A stretch of DNA of 53,010 bases. It comes from Entamoeba invadens IP1. Taxonomy: Eukaryota; Evosea; Mastigamoebida; Endamoebidae. Under the pieces are notes generated by a model. It made no database searches and was not told where the DNA came from. It saw only the letters and a list, made by a program, of their open reading frames with translations. This document shows positions 10,347 to 20,917 of this stretch, piece after piece. Numbering within the stretch: position 1 is the first letter of the stretch; every line of letters begins with the position of its first letter. The stretch lies in NCBI RefSeq assembly GCF_000330505.1, contig NW_004440113.1:839496-892505 (forward strand), written 5' to 3'. The translations under genes were made by a program, and so were the position numbers.

Positions 10347-11319
10347 TCAATTGCACTCGAGGATTTTGAGGACGGAAGCCTTGAAGAGGTCGAAGTTGTA
10401 GTCGTAGACAGTGATGTTCTTTGAATTCTCCTTGTCGACCAACATTGCGAGACAGAAATATTGTGAAATGACTTTGATATACACGAACATGTTATTACCA
10501 CATTCGATGACAGTCTTCCCAGAAACCATTTGTTGTTCAGTCGAATATGTTGAGAACACGTCCAAAAAGAAACTGAAGGCCTCTTTCAAAAATCCGTAAG
10601 AGTGTGGGTTGCCTTTGTTTGTTGCGATATAAAAACGGGTTGGTGTATGAACGATGAATGCGTCTAAAACGGGGCACACTGTTGTAAAGCTTTGCAAAAG
10701 ACTTGAAAAAGCAGCCGTATTTTTTAAGATCAAGTTGAATGTTGATGAGAAAAAGAGAAAGAGAGAGTTGTCGTAGATGGATGTCATTGTCAGAGTGAAG
10801 TCAATTGGAATCTTTTGTGCAGCAAGTGACTTTTGCGCAAGTGATTCGACTGTCGCCTTCATATCGATCTTGTCTGCAATCAACGACTCTGCGTCCCACT
10901 TGTGAAGGAGAAAGTCGAATAAAATGGTGTTGTTTGTCTTGTACGCCAACTCGATGAATTGTGTCATGTACTTAATTTGTTCGCTGAAACTTTGTGTCTG
11001 GCAATTGAACACGTAAACAACTGCAACGGTCTCCTCTAACATCTTCACCATCATCGTTTCATCCATTTCCATTAACACCTTCCCTGGAATATCCCACACT
11101 TCTATCGGGGTTGAAAACCCTTCAACTTCTGTTGATTAATACCATTGATTTGCTGCAAGAAATATGACTACAAGATATCAAACTGATTTTTTGGATGTGA
11201 GTGGTTGGCTTAAAATTGACGGTCTCACCAGGTGTCTTCTTCCCAAATACAACTCGGTGGATCGACGATTTGCCTACATAAGGGAGGCCAACTAGAAGGA
11301 CTAACTGTCGTTTGCTCAT
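10347..11319 (-). CDS. RagC/D-type (Gtr2-like) GTPase, two exons
   Basis: ATG at 11319. Exon 1 (11319-11184) carries the P-loop GLPYVGKSS and VVFGKKTPGET, matching RagC/D ([21 protein letters not shown]). A 55-nt intron (11129-11183, GTTTGATA to CAG, phase 1) joins it to exon 2 (11128-10347), giving TTHIQKIKVEGFSTPIEVWD then IPGK. HKWD stands where RagC/D has HKVD instead of NKxD. IPIDFTLTMTSIYDNSLF matches the RagC segment leading into the roadblock-type C-terminal domain. Total 305 residues. Rag heterodimers recruit TORC1 to lysosomes in response to amino acids. The G3 motif reads WDIPGK where human RagC has WDFPGQ. The RagA partner is not in this window. Confidence 0.85.
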
Positions 11320-11524
11320 AAAGATACTTCTTAATTTTTTTTAGTTCTTTTTAATACTAACCAGTTTTGTTCTTCTGTAGCTATTAAATAGTATAATAAT
11401 AGAACAGTAAATATACAGAAAAGAATAACAAAATAATAATAATAATAACGTTGATATACAATGAAATAATACGTCTATATTATTAATAATATGTGATGTA
11501 CAACAAGAAATAATACGTCTAAAT

Positions 11525-12115
11525 TTACAATTGACAGAAGGGATGTGCGGAAAGTGTACCATTAGGTCTGATCTCATTTGCTGTAAGGACAAAATTTGGG
11601 TTTGAAGTAACAGTCTTCACGATTCTTTGGTGAATCTCTTTGCCAAGTCCCATGATCTCTTGCTTACTAAACAAACACTTATTGTCTTTGAAAATCCTCT
11701 GAATAGTCTCGGATTTTGCAATACCATTTTTGCCTTGTGACTTCGACGTGTTGAAAAAGTAGCCAAGTTCCGTGAGAATGTCGATGAGAAGGTGGAGACA
11801 CTCGGTAAACTTGTTGTTCTCACACCGCCGCATTGAGGTTTTTTCTTTGACTCCTTTCTTCTTTTCCATGTTCGAAATGTCTTCACATCGCGACTCGATG
11901 AACTCAGACACGTCGACAACATACCCGTCGAACCGGAGTTCCTTGATAAACAAAAACTGAAGAGTGGTGGTCGTTCTTTTGGACGGTCTTCCAAAAACGA
12001 TGTCGCAAAAGGGGACTAGCATGTCGATGAGGACCGCCTCTTGGTAGACTTGGTAGTTTTTGTACGCTTGGTACTTGTTCTTTGTCAATTCGCTTGACAT
12101 GTCGACGCGTCTCAT
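11525..12115 (-). CDS. Hypothetical protein (196 aa)
   Basis: Intact frame from ATG at 12115; a second in-frame ATG six codons later could also be used. The sequence is soluble and mixed-charge, with an aromatic N-terminal part (YQAYKNYQVYQEAVLIDMLV), a basic middle (KRTTTTLQFLF; MEKKKGVKEKTSMRRC) and a helical C-terminal half. No signal peptide, membrane segment or known motif is visible. Composition is clearly less AT-rich than the spacer on its left side, supporting a real gene. Function unknown. Confidence 0.65.
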   Translation of the reverse strand: MRRVDMSSELTKNKYQAYKNYQVYQEAVLIDMLVPFCDIVFGRPSKRTTTTLQFLFIKELRFDGYVVDVSEFIESRCEDISNMEKKKGVKEKTSMRRCENNKFTECLHLLIDILTELGYFFNTSKSQGKNGIAKSETIQRIFKDNKCLFSKQEIMGLGKEIHQRIVKTVTSNPNFVLTANEIRPNGTLSAHPFCQL

Positions 12116-12249
12116 GTGTGAAATTTGTAATTATAATTAACGGGGAGATTCATATAGTGTGGCGTAAATTATTTGCCTTGTATATTTAGAAAAACAGCAT
12201 CGTATATTTGGAATATTAATCTTTCTAACAGTTAGGCGTTTCACATCGA

Positions 12250-12840
12250 ATGGCTTGCTTTTGTTGAAGTTGATCTTATTTTCCTTTGTAGAACGGCAAA
12301 AAACACCAAACAATAGTTTTTTTCACACGTTTTCTAATTTTACACCATTTGAGTGTTTTGTATATGGAAATGTTTTTATTCTTTCGTGGTTTTCTTTATT
12401 GTGGGTATTACAAGCAAAAATTGGCGATATCTCTGTAAAAACAGTTGATGTTGATTCTCTTTGAAAAGACTTTTGGCTATGTCTTTTTTGTTCCAGCTAT
12501 TGTTTGTCGTTTTTCCTTTCTGATCGTTGTAAAATAACAGCTATTTTACTGACCAACTGTGTTTGCCAATCTATTTTGGGGCGGCACAACATTTCAGTTT
12601 GTTCTCAAAAGCTTTTTTTGACACAATTACTGCATTTTCGATAATCGGTTATCACTTACTCTTTACCATTTTTTCTCTTTTTAGGCTTTCTTTTGAACAT
12701 AAATATCTTTTTTTTGCACATTGAAAATGAAAGTAATCAATCAACCAAAACACACCGTCTCGAAACACTTCACTATTATCTTGACATTTTTCGATGCGTG
12801 TCTTGGAAAATAACGGGTGATAATAAATGGGGCTCACATT
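12250..12840 (-). pseudogene. Decayed coding-like stretch, origin unknown
   Basis: On the minus strand a 61-codon frame ending at 12652 contains NSEVFRDGVFWLIDYFHFQC and a Lys/Arg-rich end. After its stop the same strand continues with plausible protein-like sequence broken by stops (PIIENAVIVSKKAFENKLKC; KKDIAKSLFKENQHQLFLQR). Composition is less AT-rich than the surrounding spacer. This pattern suggests an old gene or transposon relic with several lesions. No family is recognised. Confidence 0.25.
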
Positions 12841-13202
12841 GCCGTAACTCTGTAAGAAATGATTAAAAAAGGCGTTAAAATTGTTTTTTTCATATTTATT
12901 TTTTATTGTTTTTGTTAAATTTGTTAAACGATAACTCTGGTTCTTTTTATTATTTTAGTATTTTCAAAAAAAGAATTCATTTTTTTGTAAAAAAGTGTTC
13001 AAGGAAACCACACTTTAAAATAGTCGAAATGCTGCAGAAATAGAATAGATTTGTAAGAGAATATTCTGGATTACTGATTTTTTTAATGAAATTAACAATA
13101 AAAATGATAGTTTCATCTTCGCATCTTATAATTAAACTAAACTTTTATCATAATAAAACAATAATTATAAATAGGGTGTTTGTGATTGAAAATTAATTCT
13201 GT

Positions 13203-13470
13203 AATAAACCCATTTTTAATAACTACTACAGTTGGTCCATTAAACCTTAGCCCAGGAAATTAACCTTAGCCCAAAGAAAAACTAATTTATTTCTATTGTT
13301 ATATTAAAATAATAAACTATACCGATATATAAGTCAATTTTTAAAAATATTTGTTTTTTTAGTAAAAACCCGTGTTTTTAAAGAAAAATATAGGAATTTC
13401 TTTGGGCTAAAGTACATTTCCCAGGCTAAGGTTCATTTTCCCTACTGTAATAGTGTTATGGGTTTAATAA
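13203..13470. mobile_element. MITE-like inverted-repeat element
   Basis: The left arm (about 13203-13279) and right arm (about 13398-13470) are imperfect reverse complements. The arms share AAACCCAT, a CTACAGT/CTATTACAGTA block, ACCTTAGCC and TTAGCCCAAAGAAA. The roughly 120-bp centre is AT-rich and noncoding. This fold-back structure with ~75-bp arms is typical of a non-autonomous DNA transposon. No clear target-site duplication was found, so the exact ends are uncertain. Confidence 0.5.
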
Positions 13471-15372
13471 CACCAATAACTTGCTGTAAGAACAACACAA
13501 TAAATTTTGGTTTTTTTAATTATTAATCATAGGTTGATTGACTATGTAAATTATTGGTTTGATTAAGAAGTTAGGTTATTAAATGAAAAAATAATAAAGT
13601 TTTTAACTGAAAAGTTGTTGATAATAAGAAGAAGAACATCTTTTTTTTTCGAGTTAATGTTGTACTAAAATTTAGTCTAATTAACGGTATTTTTGAGAAT
13701 TACAAAACCAAAAAAAATCGCGTGCTTTTGAAGATTTTTTGTTCAAACAGAATCGAGCTTTTTTCATTAGTATTGCTATTGTTGGCGCAAAGTGCGGGAT
13801 TATAACCAGATACAAGTTTCACTACTCTTGTGATACTTTTTATTTGTTTTTTATTGGAGGGTTGTATAATAACTTCTTACAAAATCGAAAGAGGATTTTT
13901 TATACATTAGAACCTAAACCATAAAAAATCGATGATTTTATTATTTAAATTTTTTTTCAAGAAAAAAACTTAGATATTAAATTAGAACTCTTTTTTGCCA
14001 ACAAAAATAATTATTTATTTTTAATGTTATAATGTAATTCTAATATTTATTTATGAATAATAGATTTTTATTCCTGATAATCAATACATTTATAGGCAAA
14101 AATATTTATTGGTTTTTATTTTTTGTGCATTTTCGAAGAATTGTAAAAAACATTACTCTTGAACTGTTCAAAACGATCTTATTTTCCATACTAAAACATC
14201 AAAAAAATGAAATTAATAGTTGTCGAACTTTCCATTTTCAGAAATAAATATTTTAAGAACCAATAATTGAGTAAAAAAACTGCATATTTGTTCAATTGCT
14301 ATAAATGTTAAGTGATACAAAAACATTTTCATTCTGCATTTAAATTGTTTTTTTTTTATTAAAAACAATTAAATAAGTTTCTTTGTTAATTAAATCATAA
14401 TAGTTTAATGGTTTGAAAAAGTGTTATAAAGAAATTATAAATATAGTTGTTTTATAATTTGAAAAAAAGAGACAAAAACACACAAAAAAATTATTTAAAT
14501 ATTAGGTGTTTATGAAGGATATAAGAAAATGATTTTTTATAATTTCCTAATACGAGACGTTTATTTTTATTTACAATCTATGGTTGGAATTAAATTAAAG
14601 TTTTAATTTTAATTTTTTTTAACTTTAAATTAAGTTCTTTATATCATAATAAAATGTACTATTAATTCATATACTAAAAAAATAAAAAATAAAAAATGAT
14701 TTAAAAATTGGCACAAATCTTTTAATTTCAAACACTAACTAATCATAATCATTTTTGTTTATTAACGATTGTTAATAATGTTTGTGTAATTTACTAAATG
14801 GGTATGTTTTATATTGTACTTGATTAAAAAATATATTTTAATTATGGGAACGTATTTAATTGTTTAAACACTCTTTGTTATTACACAATAAGAAGAATTT
14901 AACAATTCCAATTTTAGTTATAACTGTAAGATCACAAACAACAACATCTACAATTTAAATATTATAAATGTGATACCATTCCAACAATAGAAGAAACAAT
15001 AATTATACATTTCAAAATTTTTGTCGTTTGATTAAAACACTTTATGGTATTCAATTTGAGACTTTTTTTGTTTTAAACAACAAAACATATAAACTCATAA
15101 TGTTAAAATACAACCTTTAATGACTCAGCTACTCTTTTCACGAATTGTTAAGGATGGTCATTATATTGGAAGAATAAACTCGTCTTAATAAAAAGTTTGA
15201 TATATTTATAGTTTCATTTGAATACATCAAAATTATCAAATTAGTTTTAGTATCAATATAGTATTTTTCAATCCAATTCAAAACCCGGAATAAGAGCCGA
15301 AAAGATGCAACTTCAAACCCCACAAAAAATAACAAAAAGAAGAAACCCTAAAAAACTCGAAGAAGGCATAAA

Positions 15373-17445
15373 ATGGATTTAAGGAAAGGTGGACACATTG
15401 GGCGAAGCTTGATATTTGGGAAGGACAACCGCACTATCATCACAACCGAATTCAACTGTATAATCGAGTGTAACATCAAAACAGGAGAAGTTGTGTCGAA
15501 GATGCCCTTCGACACAAATGTGGTTGCGCTTATTGAGAGTGACTCGGACCAATTTTTTGTTGCTCTTACTAGTGGGCGTATAGACCTTGTTAATGGCGAG
15601 AAAATGGAAACGGTGTGCACTTGGGAGATTGGCAAACTAATTCACAGAATCGAATACGTTGCACCGAAATACTTCTTCATCAGATCAAGAAGTGAGAATT
15701 TTGTATTTGAACTCGACATGAACACATCAACTCCCAATTTCATCAAAACAGAAAATGGGATTCCATCTTGTGATGGAAGTTATATGTACACATCCGTCAA
15801 AGACACTGTCATCTGCACTGACCTTAACACTGAAAAGAAAATGACTTTTGCTGGTGTAGACAAGAAAAGAATTGTCATGCTGAAGCAACACCCAACCGAC
15901 CCACTTAAAGTCTATGCCCAGACAGTAAATGGGATGGTGGTGCTTATCTCATTCGATCCAAACGTTAAAGACGCGGATTATATGTTTACGAGTTTCCACT
16001 GGCATTCAATTCAATTTGAAGCAATGGCTATTTACACCGATGCCACCAAATTGTTGACAGGTGGAAAAGAAGGCGTTTTGGTGATCTGGTCCTCTCCAAA
16101 AGAAAAAGAATTTGTTAGCGGGTTGGGGTCAAAAATTAAAGCAATTTACACAAGCAAAGACAACAGATACGCCGCTGTTGTTCTAGGGTTTAACACAATT
16201 AGTATTATTGATTTGGCTTCACAACGAATTGTTAAAGAAATCAGTGGGGTGTATGCCGTTGAAAACGCCAAAATGTGCAACGCAATTAAAGGACAAATTG
16301 TGATCTATGGAGACAGCCCTACCCTTCAAGTGTTCGACCCCATGTCAGACAGACAAATGTTTAAAGCAGATGTCTCAAGACCAAATGTCATCATTCTTGC
16401 GTTGGTCGGAGAAACACTACCAGATGCACATATTCAACACGTTGCATTTGTTGACGAAGACAGTTGGATGGTGACTTATGACACCCGTAATGTCACAGAA
16501 AGGTATAAGGAAAGTCACTTGAGATTTTTCAAAAAGCAACCGAGCGGTGCCTTTGAGCAAATGCTTATTGTTCCTGAACCCACAAAAGGGATGATCACAT
16601 CCATTGTATCGAGTCGCTCTGGGAAATACGTTGTGACGACATCACAAGACCATCTCTTCAAGATTTGGGTGCTAAGCAACAGAGAAACACAACAGTCGAA
16701 AGGTGGTGTACTTTCAGAAGTGATGTGGAAGTGTCGATCAATCGGTGCATACTACGGAGAAGAGTCCTACAGCGCAACATTCTCGAATGATGGAAGTGTT
16801 CTTGGTGTTATGTTCCAGAACGCACTCACATTTTGGGATGTTCAATCGAATAAGATCATGTGCTGCATACCATGCAAGTCAACACTTGGCGATAAGATGT
16901 ACTTTATGGCTAATAATCGTTACGTCTTGACAACAAATTCACATGGCGTTGTTGCGTGGGATGTGTTGTCACGCTCAGTCAACCATATTTACAATGTAAA
17001 AAACCCCAAAGTTGTCGTTCATGATACATCTTCACTCTTTGCAATGTTATTCAAAGAGAACCCAACAGACAAAAAGTCGTGTGTTGCACTTTTTGATGTG
17101 GAGCAAAACAAGAAAGTGAGAGAATTTGAAGTGGACGAAACAACTGATCTCACATTCTTTAAGACAGTCACAGATGTCGAATACATCCTTACTATGCACT
17201 CGGATTTGACTACATCATTACTATCACTTGAAGATGTTGTTGAGAAAACACCTAAGGAGGTCTTTGCATCAAAGAAGGAGGAAGAGACAAAAGGAATTGA
17301 AATCAGGAAATTGGAGGTGGATGACATTGCGAACCAAATAAAGACAGTCAAAATAGTTGGCGAAAGTACTTTAGATGCACTCGAGACTAACATGGCTGAC
17401 ATAAATCATATCTTCAATGTTGTCGTGAATTGCTTATTGAAATGA
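15373..17445 (+). CDS. WDR75: WDR75/UTP17 (Nan1) WD-repeat protein of the small-subunit processome
   Basis: 690 residues from ATG at 15373 in one frame. Multiple WD-type blades are visible. The family signature is WHSIQFEAMAIYTDATKLLT followed by GGKEGVLVIW and FVSGLGSKIKAIYTS, matching WDR75 (LHWHHDMVMDLAFS... LLSGGRESVLVEW... LPRLGATIEHI). A second group of blades (for example SSRSGKYVVTTSQDHLFKIW) forms a second propeller, and a helical C-terminal tail follows residue ~640. WDR75 belongs to the t-UTP subcomplex needed for Pol I transcription and early pre-rRNA processing in the nucleolus. A stretch of ~3 kb upstream lacks intact genes. Confidence 0.85.
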   Translation: MDLRKGGHIGRSLIFGKDNRTIITTEFNCIIECNIKTGEVVSKMPFDTNVVALIESDSDQFFVALTSGRIDLVNGEKMETVCTWEIGKLIHRIEYVAPKYFFIRSRSENFVFELDMNTSTPNFIKTENGIPSCDGSYMYTSVKDTVICTDLNTEKKMTFAGVDKKRIVMLKQHPTDPLKVYAQTVNGMVVLISFDPNVKDADYMFTSFHWHSIQFEAMAIYTDATKLLTGGKEGVLVIWSSPKEKEFVSGLGSKIKAIYTSKDNRYAAVVLGFNTISIIDLASQRIVKEISGVYAVENAKMCNAIKGQIVIYGDSPTLQVFDPMSDRQMFKADVSRPNVIILALVGETLPDAHIQHVAFVDEDSWMVTYDTRNVTERYKESHLRFFKKQPSGAFEQMLIVPEPTKGMITSIVSSRSGKYVVTTSQDHLFKIWVLSNRETQQSKGGVLSEVMWKCRSIGAYYGEESYSATFSNDGSVLGVMFQNALTFWDVQSNKIMCCIPCKSTLGDKMYFMANNRYVLTTNSHGVVAWDVLSRSVNHIYNVKNPKVVVHDTSSLFAMLFKENPTDKKSCVALFDVEQNKKVREFEVDETTDLTFFKTVTDVEYILTMHSDLTTSLLSLEDVVEKTPKEVFASKKEEETKGIEIRKLEVDDIANQIKTVKIVGESTLDALETNMADINHIFNVVVNCLLK

Positions 17446-17593
17446 TTGCTTTTGATTTGGTATGTTCAATTTTGAAATGAATTATAATTTTCCAAATGAA
17501 TCCTTTGAATGATGTAAAACTGTGTATTTTCTTGGATGTTTGTTTTTTAAAGTAAACAAATAAACTTTGAAGAAACTGAAAAAGGTATTGGAA

Positions 17594-17842
17594 ATGACCA
17601 CGGTATTAACACCAGAATTGTTTGAAGATAACTTCTTGAAACTGACAAATGAAGTTGAAAGGAAACAAAATGGCGTACTGGAAGAATGCAAGAAGTATGA
17701 AAAGCTTATTATGGAGATACAGAAGAAAACTATCAAACAGAAAGAAATTCTCAAAGAACAACAAATCAAAATTGAAAAAAACAACTTGGAAATTGAACGA
17801 CTGAAAAAAGAAGTTGCACTGAAAAGTGGCCAAAGAATTTAA
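17594..17842 (+). CDS. Small coiled-coil protein (82 aa)
   Basis: ATG at 17594 (an in-frame TTG upstream is not credible). MTTVLTPELFEDNFLKLTNE is followed by ~55 residues of charged heptad-type sequence (EECKKYEKLIMEIQKKTIKQ, then KEILKEQQIKIEKNNLEIER), predicted as one long coiled coil. It lies tandem with and 148 bp after WDR75, convergent with RtcB. Size and shape resemble small subunits of tethering or lysosome-positioning complexes, but no family can be assigned. Confidence 0.6.
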   Translation: MTTVLTPELFEDNFLKLTNEVERKQNGVLEECKKYEKLIMEIQKKTIKQKEILKEQQIKIEKNNLEIERLKKEVALKSGQRI

Positions 17843-17922
17843 ATTGTATAACTCAATTCTTTTTTATATTATTTGAATTGGTAGTAAAACTTCATTGCTT
17901 CATTCAGTAATTCATATCCTGT

Positions 17923-19497
17923 TCAGCCTTTTACAACTACAATGGGCTTGAGCCGTAATACTATTTTGGAAATCCCAGCTTCTTGACACGTTTCAACAAC
18001 TTGTGTAACATCTTTATAGGCTTCATCACACTCTTCGGCCGCTAACTTGGGGTCCGTTATACGCAAAACTATCCCCTTCTTCTCCATCTCTTGCACAACA
18101 TTATCAGAAGAAACACTTTTCATTGCTCCTACACGACTCAGTTTCCGACCAGCACCATGACATGTACTCCCAAAAGACTTCTCCATTCCACTCTGCGTCC
18201 CTACAAGTACATATGACGACGTTCCCATACTCCCACCTATTATCGCTGGTTGCCCAATCTCTTTGTACTTCTCAGGCAACTCAGGACGATGCGGAGGAAA
18301 TGCACGGGTCGCCCCTTTCCTGTGGACAACACACTCGACCTCCTCTCCATTCACTACATGCTTTTCTAACTTCGCGATGTTATGGCAGACGTCGTATACT
18401 ATTCCTAAATCCAATTCTTCAGGCGACTTCTTAAAAACTTCAGAGAACGTCTGTCGAATATGATATGTAATAAACCCACGATTCGCAAATGCAAAATTGG
18501 CAGCAGCATTCATTGCACTGAAATATTTTTTTCCATCTTCACTGTTGAAAGGAACCCCAGTGAGTTGCTTGTCAACGGGGTTTGCGGTGTTCTTGGAAAG
18601 AAAGGTATCAACAAAATCTTGGCAAACTTGATGGCCTAACCCTCGACTCCCACAATGGACCATCACACATATTTGACCAATCTCAGTGATCCCAAGTGCT
18701 TGAGCCGCTTCTTTATCGTAGATATGATCAACTTTCTGGACTTCTAAATAATGATTTCCTGACCCAAGTGTACCTAATTGGTTTTGTCCTCGTGACATTG
18801 CTTTCTGACTTATTAAAAGTGGGTTTGCATCAGGAATTTTACCATTTTCTTCACAATAAAGGAAATCGTCGGGGCGAGCGTAGTTATGCGTTGCAAGCCA
18901 CTCCATCCCATCATTCATTACTTCACGAAGCTCCTTCACCGAAAGACGAAGAGAAGATGTCGTACCAACACCAGATGGGATGTTCTTTTGAAGAGAATCT
19001 GCCAATTCAATTTTGTGAGGAAGTATGTCAGACTCTTTGAGGTTGGTCCGAAGAAGACGAACACCACAATTGATATCAAAACCAATTCCACCGGGACAAA
19101 TACAACCACCTTTATCGGTACGCATTGCTGCTACACCTCCTATCGAAAACCCATACCCACTATGTGCGTCAGGCATAGCAAGAGATTTGACAACACCGGG
19201 AAGTGTTGCCACATTTGCGGTTTGTTTGACGCATGAAGAGAATGGTGTACCTTCTTGTTCGTTGAGCAATTCATCCATTAACAAATGAAATAACTCAGTA
19301 TTACAAAACATCTCAGCATCGCTCAACATCCCGGGAACAAAACCTTTTTTGATAATAAGGGAATTTTTTGTCCGCTCTAATTTCCCATCATATTCTTTCG
19401 GAATTTTACATCCACAGAACTCTATAGTCTCTTTGGGGACAGAGGGAAGAGGAACCACTGCGTGTCGCTTGCCAGGTTTATATCCACTAGTAGACAT
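17923..19497 (-). CDS. RTCB: RtcB-type RNA ligase (HSPC117-like)
   Basis: 524 residues from ATG at 19497. Diagnostic RtcB blocks appear in order: [40 protein letters not shown] (metal-binding Cys), [51 protein letters not shown] and [14 protein letters not shown] (guanylylated His region). The metal and GMP-binding His/Cys positions look complete, so the enzyme should be active. RtcB ligates tRNA exon halves (2',3'-cyclic phosphate/5'-OH ends) and, in metazoa, XBP1 mRNA. The gene is intronless. It converges with the small coiled-coil gene (80 bp) and is divergent from the next gene. Confidence 0.96.
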   Translation of the reverse strand: MSTSGYKPGKRHAVVPLPSVPKETIEFCGCKIPKEYDGKLERTKNSLIIKKGFVPGMLSDAEMFCNTELFHLLMDELLNEQEGTPFSSCVKQTANVATLPGVVKSLAMPDAHSGYGFSIGGVAAMRTDKGGCICPGGIGFDINCGVRLLRTNLKESDILPHKIELADSLQKNIPSGVGTTSSLRLSVKELREVMNDGMEWLATHNYARPDDFLYCEENGKIPDANPLLISQKAMSRGQNQLGTLGSGNHYLEVQKVDHIYDKEAAQALGITEIGQICVMVHCGSRGLGHQVCQDFVDTFLSKNTANPVDKQLTGVPFNSEDGKKYFSAMNAAANFAFANRGFITYHIRQTFSEVFKKSPEELDLGIVYDVCHNIAKLEKHVVNGEEVECVVHRKGATRAFPPHRPELPEKYKEIGQPAIIGGSMGTSSYVLVGTQSGMEKSFGSTCHGAGRKLSRVGAMKSVSSDNVVQEMEKKGIVLRITDPKLAAEECDEAYKDVTQVVETCQEAGISKIVLRLKPIVVVKG

Positions 19498-19638
19498 TTT
19501 CGAGTGGTTTTTTCAGTCTATAGAAATGAATTCTATCTTTTCTAATAAAGTTGTTATTAATAAAAAGTTAATAATTCTATTATACCTAAATGAGTGATTA
19601 GAAAGATTAAACTTGAATTCAAAAAAGACGTAGAAGTG

Positions 19639-20143
19639 ATGGCATCACCACAACAACAAATTCGAAATAACTTGGAGACAATTAGTTCATTCAGTTTGTT
19701 CTATTCATTTGAGTGTTTGTATTATTAATAAATATTTACAACGAGGGACCACCAAAGTGAGGAACTACATCGATATCCAAAACAACTTACAACAGCTACG
19801 TGACCAAATCACAGAGGACCATGCTGTGTTAATGGACTTGATTAAAGGAAATCAAACGAAGAAATATTGCGCAGACGTCTTACAATTGATGGACGACTAC
19901 GACAACCAAGTCAAACAAGCACATGCAGAGATTATTATACTTCTCCAAAAACACGACACAGAGGTCAAGAAGGCAAACACCGTCTTCAACGACGCAAACG
20001 CAAAAACAATTAAAGGCGTTGATAAAAGCATCAACGACATCGCAACCACCTTAAAGAAGCTGGCAAAGGCGACTAACGACCAAGTTGACACTGCGATCCA
20101 AAGTACTAATGCTCTCAGGAACAGAATTGAAAATCTGATGTGA
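19639..20143 (+). CDS. Small coiled-coil protein, two exons (about 146 aa)
   Basis: ATG at 19639 opens MASPQQQIRNNLETISSF and then runs into a stop. An intron starting GTTTGTTC at 19694 and ending at 19757 (or at 19745, also in phase) joins it to RNYIDIQNNLQQLRDQITED and a continuous helical protein ending NALRNRIENLM. The whole product is amphipathic helix with coiled-coil character, no cysteine cluster and no membrane segment. The 3' splice site is ambiguous because neither candidate ends in the usual TAG. No family recognised; a tether or cytoskeletal accessory subunit is possible but not shown. Confidence 0.6.
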
Positions 20144-20303
20144 GTGAATTTTGTTATTAAAATGTTATATATCCCATTTTATGAGGAAGTAAAAAATGTT
20201 ATAGAAAGAAAAGTGATGAAAGTCGAAGAAGAAACTGAATCACAAATGTTATTTGATTGGGTTTGAGAAAGACTCTCAGTGAGAACCACAAGTAATGGAA
20301 TAA

Positions 20304-20771
20304 TCACAGTTCAGTCTTCTGTGGGTGTTGATTGTTTTGAGATTCTTTGATCAGGTAAAGGACAAAATCTTTCATTGCCTCAGGAGAGTATGACATTTTA
20401 TACTCTTGGTATATAGTCCCGTTGTGGAATAAGAAAAGAGAAGGATAACCCTTCAAAAAAGACTGTTTGTGGCAGTACGAGTGGTACATATCGCAATCGA
20501 GTTGAGCGACAATAAAATCGGTGGAATCCTTCATTAAGAACCCGAGTTGTCTGAAACGGGGAATGACCTTTTTGCAGTGTGGGCACGTGGGGTCGTAAAA
20601 TAGAACAAACACATATTTGTCTTCATTGGTGATTTTTTTGAACGTTTGTGAAGACAATTCAAGAAGTCCTTCTTTTGGTGCAGTCTCATCATCCGCTTCA
20701 TCTACTTCTTTCAATAACTCGTCGATTTTTTTTGACGTTACAACAAATAAAAGCAGTACCAACAACACCAT
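20304..20771 (-). CDS. ER thioredoxin-fold protein (PDI-like, single domain, KTEL tail)
   Basis: 155 residues from ATG at 20771. It has a hydrophobic signal peptide (MVLLVLLLFVVTS), an acidic linker, then one thioredoxin domain with YVFVLFYDPTCPHCKKVIPR: a CPHC active site, rather than CGHC of classical PDI. The cis-proline segment is KGYPSLFLFHNGTIYQEYK. The protein ends in KTEL, a KDEL-type retrieval signal. CPHC is more typical of oxidants such as DsbA. Probably assists disulfide formation in secreted proteins. No intron. Confidence 0.85.
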   Translation of the reverse strand: MVLLVLLLFVVTSKKIDELLKEVDEADDETAPKEGLLELSSQTFKKITNEDKYVFVLFYDPTCPHCKKVIPRFRQLGFLMKDSTDFIVAQLDCDMYHSYCHKQSFLKGYPSLFLFHNGTIYQEYKMSYSPEAMKDFVLYLIKESQNNQHPQKTEL

Positions 20772-20917
20772 TCTACTTTTGTAGATTGATATGGGTGATG
20801 GGTATACAAATATAAGTATAGTTTAAACTAACAAACGTATAATAAAAATATAGTTAAAGAGCCAACGAAAGAAAACGAAAATAAAAAGAACCTTTTTAAT
20901 AACTCGAAAATCAAACG

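Larger units (their letters stand above)
12116..15372. other. Long gene-poor AT-rich spacer
   Basis: More than 3 kb without an intact gene. It holds a decayed coding-like stretch (about 12250-12840) and an inverted-repeat element (13203-13470), listed separately. The rest is low-complexity A/T sequence. Frames such as 13739-13924 and 14053-14247 look like chance openings. Confidence 0.6.

Noticed and set aside
1098..15125. Shared AATACAACCTTTA(A/G)TGA at 1108 and 15109
   Set aside because: Only about 18 bases match and the flanks differ; likely chance in AT-rich DNA.
18123..19288. Several plus-strand frames opposite the RtcB gene
   Set aside because: They are antisense shadows of a strongly conserved gene and show no family features.
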